From Atherix ibis (lineage: Eukaryota > Arthropoda > Insecta > Diptera > Athericidae): a stretch of DNA of 64,000 bases. Under the pieces are notes generated by a model that saw nothing but the letters and a program-made list of their open reading frames with translations, made no database searches and was not told the DNA's origin. This document shows positions 57,401 to 64,000 of this stretch, piece after piece. A program made the position numbers and the translations under genes. Every line of letters begins with the position of its first letter. The stretch's first letter is position 1. The stretch covers positions 62,596,951-62,660,950 of the forward strand of contig OY282608.1 of the NCBI GenBank assembly GCA_958298945.1, read 5' to 3'.

Positions 57401-58049
57401 AACCAACAAACCAACAAACCAACAAGCCAACAAACCAACAAACCAACAAACCAACAAGCCAACAAGCCAACAAACCAACAAACTAACAAACCAACAAGCC
57501 AACAAATCAACAAACTAACAAGCCAACAAGCCAACAAACCAACAAACCAACAAACCAACAAACCAACAAACCAACAAACCAACAAACCAACAAGCCAACA
57601 AACCAACAAACCAACAAGCTAACAAGCCAACAAACCAATAAACCAACAATCCAACAAACCAACAAGCTAACAAACCAACAAACCAACAAACCAAGTAACC
57701 AAAAAGCCAACAAACGAACAAACCAAGAAGCCAACAAGCCAACAAACCAACAAACGAACAAACCAACAAGCCAACAAGCCAACAAGAAAACAGACCAACA
57801 AACCAACAAGCCAACAAACCAACAAACCAACAAACCAACAAGCCAACAAACCAACAAGCCAACAAACCAACAAACCAAGTAACCAAAAAGCCAACAAACT
57901 AACAAACCAACAAGCCAACAAGCGAACAAACTAACAAACCAACAAAGCAACAAGGCAACAAGCCAACAAACCAACAAACCAACAAGCCAACAAGCTAACA
58001 AACCAACAAACCAACAAGCCAACAAGCCAACAAACCAACAAACCAACAA
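48436..58049. repeat. 9.8-kb tandem duplication, copy 2
   Basis: Second copy of 38,640-48,136. It lacks the 12-bp extra stretch of copy 1 at 44.13-44.18 kb, where it has five tandem CAAA units (54,031-54,050). Paired landmarks are CCAACAAT-TTAACAAG at 53,267 (43,383), the aagaaaacag unit at 56,561 (46,689) and CATACTAACC at 54,227 and 54,987. At the right end it passes into a 1,224-bp local duplication not completed in copy 1. Confidence 0.9.
56546..57769. repeat. 1,224-bp tandem repeat, copy 1
   Basis: Repeats at 57,770-58,961 with an offset of 1,224 bp (153 octamers), falling to 1,184 bp after about 57,390, where this copy has five extra octamers. Landmarks are aagaaaacag at 56,561 (57,785), AAAAGGCC near 57,157, and AAGTTAAC near 57,184. 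Confidence 0.85.
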
Positions 58050-58961
58050 ACCAACAAGCCAACAAACCAACAAACCAAAAAACCAACAAACTAAAAAACC
58101 AACAAGCCAACAAGCCAACAAACCAACAAACCAACAAGCCAAGAAACGAACAAACCAACAAACTAAGTAACCAACAAGCCAACAAACCAACAAACCAACA
58201 AGCCAACAAGCCAACAAACAAACAAACCAATAAGCCAACAAACCAACAAACCAACAAACCAAAAAACCAACAAACCAACAAACCAACAAGCCAACAAGCC
58301 AACAAACCAACATACCAACAAACCAACAAGCCAACAAACCAACAAGCCAACAAACCAACAAACGAACAAACCAAGTAACCAAAAGGCCAACAAACTAACA
58401 AACCAACAAGTTAACAAGCCAACAAACCAACAAACCAACAAAGCAACAAGCCAACAAGCCAACAAACCAACAAACCAACAAGCCAACCAACCAACAAACC
58501 AACAAACCAACAAACTAACAAACCAACAAACCAACAAACCAACAAACCAACAAGCCAACAAGCCAACAAACCAACAAACCAACAAACCAAAAAACCAAAA
58601 AACCAACAAACCAACAAACCAACAAACCAACAAACCAACAAGCCAACAAGCCAACAAACCAACAAACTAACAAACCAACAAGCCAACAAATCAACAAACT
58701 AACAAGCCAACAAGCCAACAAACCAACAAACCAACAAACCAACAAACCAACAAACCAACAAACCAACAAACCAACAAGCCAACAAACCAACAAACCAACA
58801 AGCTAACAAGCCAACAAACCAATAAACCAACAATCCAACAAACCAACAAGCTAACAAACCAACAAACCAACAAACCAAGTAACCAAAAAGCCAACAAACG
58901 AACAAACCAAGAAGCCAACAAGCCAACAAACCAACAAACGAACAAACCAACAAGCCAACAA
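57770..58961. repeat. 1,224-bp tandem repeat, copy 2
   Basis: Second copy of 56,546-57,769. The corresponding place in the first 9.8-kb copy (after about 47,862) has only about 275 bp of this second unit before it switches to another family at 48.1 kb. Confidence 0.83.
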
Positions 58962-59244
58962 ACCAACAAACCAACAAACCAACAAGCCAACAAACCAACA
59001 AACAAATAAACCAACAAACCAACAAACCAACAAACAAACAAACCAACAAACCAACAAACCAACAAACCAACAAACCAATAAACCAAAAAACCAACAAACC
59101 AACAAACCAACAAGCCAACAAGCCAACAAACCAACAAACCAACATGCCAACAAGCCAACAAACCAACAAACCAACAAACCAACAAACTAACAAACCAACA
59201 AGCCAACAAACCAACAAGCCAACAAGCCAACAAACGAACAAACC
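58962..59244. repeat. Octamer link before the 544-bp repeats
   Basis: Octamers of mixed type, including CAAATAAA near 59,003, a CCAATAAA unit near 59,076 and CCAACATG near 59,143. Nothing else is visible. Confidence 0.6.
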
Positions 59245-59788
59245 AACAAACCAAAAAACCAACAAACCAACAAACCATCAAACGAACAAAGCAACAAGCC
59301 AACAAGCCAACAAGCCAACAAACCAACAAACCAACAAGCCAACTAACCCACAAACCAACAAGCCAACAAGCCAACAAACCAACAAACGAACAAACCAACA
59401 AGCCAACAAACCAACAAGCCAACAACCCAACAAACCAACAAACCAACAAGCCAACAAACCAACAAACCAACAAGCCAACAAACCAACAAACAAATAAAGC
59501 AACAAACCAAAAAACCAACAAACCAACAAACCAACAAACCAACAAACCAACAAACCAACAAACCAACAAACCAACAAACCAACAAACCAACAAGCCAACA
59601 AACCAACAAACCAACAAACCAACAAGCCAACAAACCAACAAACAAATAAACCAACAAACCAACAAACCAACAAACCAACAAACCAACAAACCAACAAACC
59701 AACAAGCAAACAAGCCAACAAACCAACAAACTAACAAACCAACAAGCCAACAAACCAACAAGCCAACAAGCCAACAAACCAACAAACC
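59245..59788. repeat. 544-bp tandem repeat, copy 1, carrying the left-family marker
   Basis: Contains CCATCAAACG at 59,275, the first since 33,679, followed by sequence like 17.87-18.2 kb and 33.7-34.0 kb but with CTAACCCAC (59,343) where those have CTAACCAAC. It repeats after 544 bp (68 octamers). Confidence 0.85.
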
Positions 59789-60244
59789 AACAAACCAAAA
59801 AACCAACAAACCAACAAACCATCAAACGAACAAAGCAACAAGCCAACAAGCCAACAAGCCAACAAACCAACAAACCAACAAGCCAACTAACCCACAAACC
59901 AACAAGCCAACAAGCCAACAAACCAACAAACGAACAAACCAACAAGCCAACAAACCAACAAGCCAACAACCCAACAAACCAACAAACCAACAAGCCAACA
60001 AACCAACAAACCAACAAGCCAACAAACCAACAAACAAATAAAGCAACAAACCAAAAAACCAACGAACCAACAAACCAACAAACCAACAAACCAACAAACC
60101 AACAAACCAACAAACCAACAAACCAACAAACCAACAAACCAACAAGCCAACAAACCAACAAACCAACAAACCAACAAGCCAGCAAACCAACAAACAAATA
60201 AACCAACAAACCAACAAACCAACAAACCAACAAACCAACAAACC
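59789..60244. repeat. 544-bp tandem repeat, copy 2
   Basis: Second copy, with the marker at 59,819 and the same CTAACCCAC change. Differences from copy 1 include AACGAACC near 60,062 and GCCAGC near 60,179. Confidence 0.85.
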
Positions 60245-61390
60245 AAAAAACCAACAAACCAACAAACCAACAAGCCAACAAGCCAACAAACCAACAAACC
60301 AACATGCCAACAAGCCAACAAACCAACAAACCAACAAACCAACAAGCCAACAAACCAACAAGCCAACAAACCAAGTAACCAAAAAGCCAACAAACTGACA
60401 AACCAACAAGCCAACAAGCCAACAAACCAACAAACCAAAAAAGCAACAAGCCAACAAGCCAACAAACCAACAAATCAACAAGCCAACAAACCAACAAACC
60501 AACAAGCCAACAAGCCAACAAACCAACAAACCAACAAACCAACAAGCCAACAAACCAACAAACCAACAAGCCAACAAACCAACAAACCAACAAACCAACA
60601 AACCAACAAGCCAACAAACCAACAAGCGAACAAACTAAGTAACCAAAAAGCCAACAAACTAACAAACCAACAAGCCAACAAGCCAACAAACCAACAAACC
60701 AACAAAGCAACAAGCCAACAAGCCAACAAACCAACAAGCCACCAAACCAACAAACCAACAAACCAACAAGCCAACAAACCAACAAACAAATAAACCAACA
60801 AACCAACAAACCAACAAACAAATAAACCAACAAACCAACAAACCAACAAACCAACAAACCAACAAACCAAAAAACCAACAAACCAACAAACCAACAAGCC
60901 AACAAGCCAACAAACCAACAAACCAACATGCCAACAAGCCAACAAACCAACAAACCAACAAACCCACAAGCCAACAAACCAACAAGCCAACAAACCAAGT
61001 AACCAAAAAGCCAACAAACTGACAAACCAACAAGCCAACAAGCCAACAAACCAACAAACCAAAAAAGCAACAAGCCAACAAGCCAACAAACCAACAAATC
61101 AACAAGCCAACAAACCAACAAACCAACAAGCCAACAAGCCAACAAACCAACAAACCAACAAACCAACAAGCCAACAAACCAACAAACCAACAAGCCAACA
61201 AACCAACAAACCAACAAACCAACAAACCAACAAACCAACAAGCCAACAAACCAAGTAACCAAAAAGCCAACAAACTAACAAACCAACAAGCCAACAAGCC
61301 AACAAACCAACAAACCAAAAAAGCAACAAGCCAACAAGCCAACAAACCAACAAATCAACAAACCAACAAACCAACAAACCAACAAACCAA
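60245..61390. repeat. 624-bp tandem pair of right-family octamers
   Basis: CCAACATG at 60,304 and 60,928, and CTGACAAA at 60,395 and 61,019, are each 624 bp (78 octamers) apart. The sequence resembles 36.6-37.2 kb. Confidence 0.75.
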
Positions 61391-62570
61391 CAAACTAAGT
61401 AACCAACAAGCAAACAAACCAACAAACCAACAAGCCAACAAGCCAACAAACCAACAAACCAACAAGCCAACAAACCAACAAATCATCAAACCAAAAAACC
61501 AACAAACGAACAAACCAACAAACCAACAAACCAACAAGCCAACAAGCCAACAAACCAACAAACCAACAAACCAACAAGCCAACAAACCAACAAGCCAACA
61601 AACCAACAAACTAACAAACCAACAAACCAAGTAACCAAAAAGCCAACAAACTAACAAACCAACAAGCCAACAAGCCAACAAACCAACAAACCAACAAAGC
61701 AACAAGCCAACAAGCCAACAAAACAACAAGCCACCAAACCAACAAACCAATAAGCCAACTAACAAACAAACCAACAAGCCAACAAGCCAACAAACCAACA
61801 AACCAACAAACCAACAAGCCAACAAATCAACAAACCAACAAACCAACAAACCAACAAACAAATAAACCAACAAACCAACAAACCAACAAACCAACAAACT
61901 AACAAACCAACAAGCCAACAAACCAACAAACCAGCAAGCCAACAAACCAACAAACCAAAAAACCAACAAACCAACAAGCCAACAAGCCAACAAACCAACA
62001 AACTAACAAACCAACTAGCCTACAAACCAACAGACCAACAAACCAACAAGCCAACAAGCCAACAAACCAACGAACCAACAAGCCAACAAACAAACAAACC
62101 AACAAACCAACAAGCCAACAAACCAACAAGCCAACAAACCAACAAACAAATAAACCCACAAACCAACAAACCAACAAACCAACAAACCAACAAACCAACA
62201 AACCAAAAAACCAACAAACCAACAAGCAAACAAGCCAACAAACCAACAAACTAACAAACCAACAAGCCAACAAACCAACAAGCCAACAAACCAACAAACC
62301 AACAAGCCAACAAACCAACAAACAAATAAAGCAACAAACCAAAAAACCAACAGACCAACAAACCAACAAACCAACAAACAACAAACCAACAAACCAACAA
62401 GCCAACAAACCAACAAACCAACAAACTAACAAGCCAACAAACAAACAAACCAACAAACCAACAAACCAACAAAAAAACAAGCCAACAAACCAACAAACCA
62501 ACAAACCAACAAACCAACAAGCCAACAAACCAACAAACAAATAAACCAACAAACCAAAAAACCAACAAAT
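61391..62570. repeat. Octamer array resembling 35.4-36.3 kb
   Basis: Order of rare units (CTAAGTAACC with CAAGCAAAC, GCCACC near 61,733, CCTACAAA near 62,020) follows that of 35.4-36.3 kb. Single changes include AATCATCAAACC near 61,484 and CTAGCC near 62,016. It ends with the first 7-base unit of the array at 62,379. Confidence 0.65.
62379..62385. other. Register shift -1: CAACAAA
   Basis: A 7-base unit after CCAACAAA at 62,371; phase 3 to 2. Confidence 0.93.
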
Positions 62571-63689
62571 CAACAAACCAACAAACCAAAAAACCAACAA
62601 ACCAACAAGCCAACAAGCCAACAAATCAAAAAACTAACAAACCAACAAACATACTAACCAACAAGCCAACAAGCCAACAAGCCAACAAGCCAACAAACCA
62701 ACAAACCAACAAGCCAACAAACCAACAAACCAACAAGCCAACAAACCAACAAACCAACAAACCAACAAACCAACAAACCAACAAACCAACAAACCAACAA
62801 ACCAACAAACAAACAAGCCAACAAGCCAACAAACCAACAAACCAACAAGCCAACAAACCAACCAACAAATAAATTAACAAACCAACAAACCAACAAACCA
62901 ACAAACCAACAAACTAACAAACCAACAAGCAAACAAACCAACAAACCAACAAGCCAACAAACCAACAAACCAACAAACCAACAAGCCAACAAGCCAACAA
63001 ACCAACAAATCAACAAGCCAACAAACCAACAAACCAACAAACCAACATGCCAACAAACCAACAAACTAAGCAACCAACAAGCCAACAAACCAACAAACAA
63101 ATAAACCAACAAACCAAAAAACCAACAAACCAACAAACCAACAAACCAAAAAACCAACAAACCAACAAGCCAACAAGCCAACAAATCAACAAACTAACAA
63201 ACCAACAAACATACTAACCAACAAGCCAACAAGCCAACAAGCCAACAAACCAACAAACCAACAAGCCAACAAGCGAACAAACCAACAAACCAACAAACCA
63301 ACAAGCCAACAAACCAACAAACCAACAAACCAACAAACCAACAAACCAACAAACCAACAAACCAACAAACCAACAAGCCAACAAGCCAACAAACCAACAA
63401 ACCAACAAGCCAACAAACCAACCAACAAATAAATTAACAAACCAACAAACCAACAAACCAACAAACTAACAAACTAACAAACCAACAAGCAAACAAACCA
63501 ACAAACCAACAAGCCAACAAACCAACAAACCAACAAACCAACAAGCCAACAAGCCAACAAACCAACAAACCAACAAGCCAACAAACCAACAATCCAACAA
63601 GCCAACAAACCAACAAACCAACAAACCAACAAACCAACAAACCAACAAACCAACAAACCAACAAGCCAACAAACCAACAAGCCAACAAA
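62571..63689. repeat. 560-bp tandem pair at the right edge
   Basis: catACTAACC at 62,650 and 63,210 and AAATTAAC at 62,871 and 63,431 are each 560 bp (70 octamers) apart. The sequence belongs to the same family as 44.3-45.1 and 54.2-55.0 kb. Confidence 0.82.
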
Positions 63690-63696
63690 CCAAAAA
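63690..63696. other. Register shift -1: CCAAAAA
   Basis: A 7-base version of CCAAAAAA; phase 2 to 1. It lies in an A-run, so a sequencing error is possible. Confidence 0.9.
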
Positions 63697-64000
63697 CCAA
63701 CAAACCAAGTAACCAACAAACCAACAAACCGACAAGCCAAAAAGCCAACAAACCAACAAACCAACAAACTAACAAGCCAACAAACAAACAAACCAACAAA
63801 CCAACAAACCAACAAAAAAACAAGCCAACAAACCAACAAACCAACAAACCAACAAACCAACAAGCCAACAAACCAACAAACAAATAAACCAACAAACCAA
63901 AAAACCAACAAATCAACAAACCAACAAACCAAAAAACCAACAAACCAACAAGCCAACAAGCCAACAAATCAACAAACTAACAAACCAACAAACATACTAA
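63690..64000. repeat. Array running out of the window
   Basis: Starts with a 7-base unit and repeats the landmarks of 43.95-44.35 kb: CCGACAAG, AAAACAAG, CAAATAAA and, at the last bases, catACTAA at 63,993. The array clearly continues past the window. Confidence 0.8.

Larger units (their letters stand above)
1..64000. repeat. Octamer satellite array (CCAACAAA/CCAACAAG)n
   Basis: Every stretch of the window resolves into 8-bp units of consensus CCAACAAA. The main variant is an A-to-G change at the eighth base, seen in roughly a quarter to a third of units in stretches read by eye. Rarer variants change one or two bases, for example CTAACAAA, TCAACAAA, CCAATAAG, CCAAAAAA, CAAATAAA, CCAAGTAA, CGAACAAA, GCAACAAG and CCTACAAA. 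The + strand is almost free of T and the consensus has no G, so strand asymmetry is extreme. All units point the same way; I saw no inversion. No unique or transposon-like sequence interrupts the array and both ends run out of the window. It is best described as satellite DNA, probably eukaryotic heterochromatin; the genomic position is inference. The unit resembles a G-rich telomere repeat in having GG every 8 bases on the minus strand, but it is not a telomere motif I recognise. Confidence 0.97.

Noticed and set aside
59343..61262. Minus-strand open frame of 639 codons
   Set aside because: Same artefact. It runs straight across the 544-bp and 624-bp repeat borders with no change of character.
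1..64000. CRISPR array
   Set aside because: The repeats are 8 bp, contiguous and without spacers; no cas genes are present.
1..64000. True telomere
   Set aside because: The unit is not a known telomere repeat, the sequence has many fixed variants and long higher-order copies, and no chromosome end is in view. A telomere-like origin cannot be excluded.
1..64000. Inverted repeats, hairpins, terminators, tRNA or rRNA genes
   Set aside because: The + strand has almost no T and little G, so no stem can form, and no RNA gene sequence is recognisable anywhere.
1..64000. Whole array as a sequencing or assembly artefact
   Set aside because: The ordered, rare variant units and inherited indels are too structured for random error. 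However, the exact number of large copies (9.8, 5.4 and 2.6 kb) could still be affected by assembly.

Overview
The whole 64 kb window is one uninterrupted tandem array of an 8-bp unit. On the + strand the unit is CCAACAAA, with a very common variant CCAACAAG; on the other strand it is TTTGTTGG or CTTGTTGG. There are about 8,000 units, all in the same orientation. I found no unique sequence, no transposon, no RNA gene and no credible protein-coding gene. The array starts mid-unit at base 1 and is still running at base 64000, so neither end of it is in view. A pure short-unit satellite of this size suggests a heterochromatic or subtelomeric region of a eukaryotic genome. The sequence does not identify the species, and that placement is inference.

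The array is built on several scales. At the base is the octamer. Above it, rare variant units (for example CTAACAAA, CAAATAAA, CCAAGTAA, CCAAAAAG, CGAACAAA, CCTACAAA, CCATCAAA) occur in fixed order and form long higher-order repeats. The periods I could establish are about 2.92 kb (1-4.5 kb), 1.12-1.15 kb (6.7-8.9 kb), 1,603 bp nested in 5.33 kb (8.5-16.7 kb), 2,618, 5,362, 2,816-2,872, 8,178 and 2,744 bp (16.1-34.4 kb), 1,768 and 4,480 bp (35-42 kb), 9.8-9.9 kb (38.6-58.0 kb), 1,224 bp (56.5-59.0 kb), 544 bp (59.2-60.2 kb), 624 bp (60.2-61.3 kb) and 560 bp (62.6-63.7 kb). The copies overlap and nest, as expected from repeated unequal exchange or amplification.

The octamer register is kept very strictly. 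Following the phase of the CC dinucleotide modulo 8, I found only 15 places where a unit is not 8 bp long. Twelve lie in the first 24.6 kb, one at 44.14 kb and two after 62.3 kb. Several are the same indel inherited by successive higher-order copies, so they record the order of duplication, and they account exactly for periods such as 1,603 (200 octamers plus 3 bases). Two broad sequence families are visible. One, at 0-34 kb, carries the marker CCATCAAACGAACAAAGC. The other, mainly 34-59 kb, lacks it and carries CTGACAAA, catACTAA and related units. The marker returns only at 59.3-59.8 kb.

Long open frames exist, up to 700 codons on the minus strand, but they are a by-product of the repeat. 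Eight is not a multiple of three and the pure unit has no stop in any of the six frames, so every minus frame reads the same octapeptide FVGLLVCW and every plus frame PTNQQTNK. I therefore annotate no CDS. Boundaries of higher-order copies were read by eye and are approximate to a few units; offsets come from shared rare variants.
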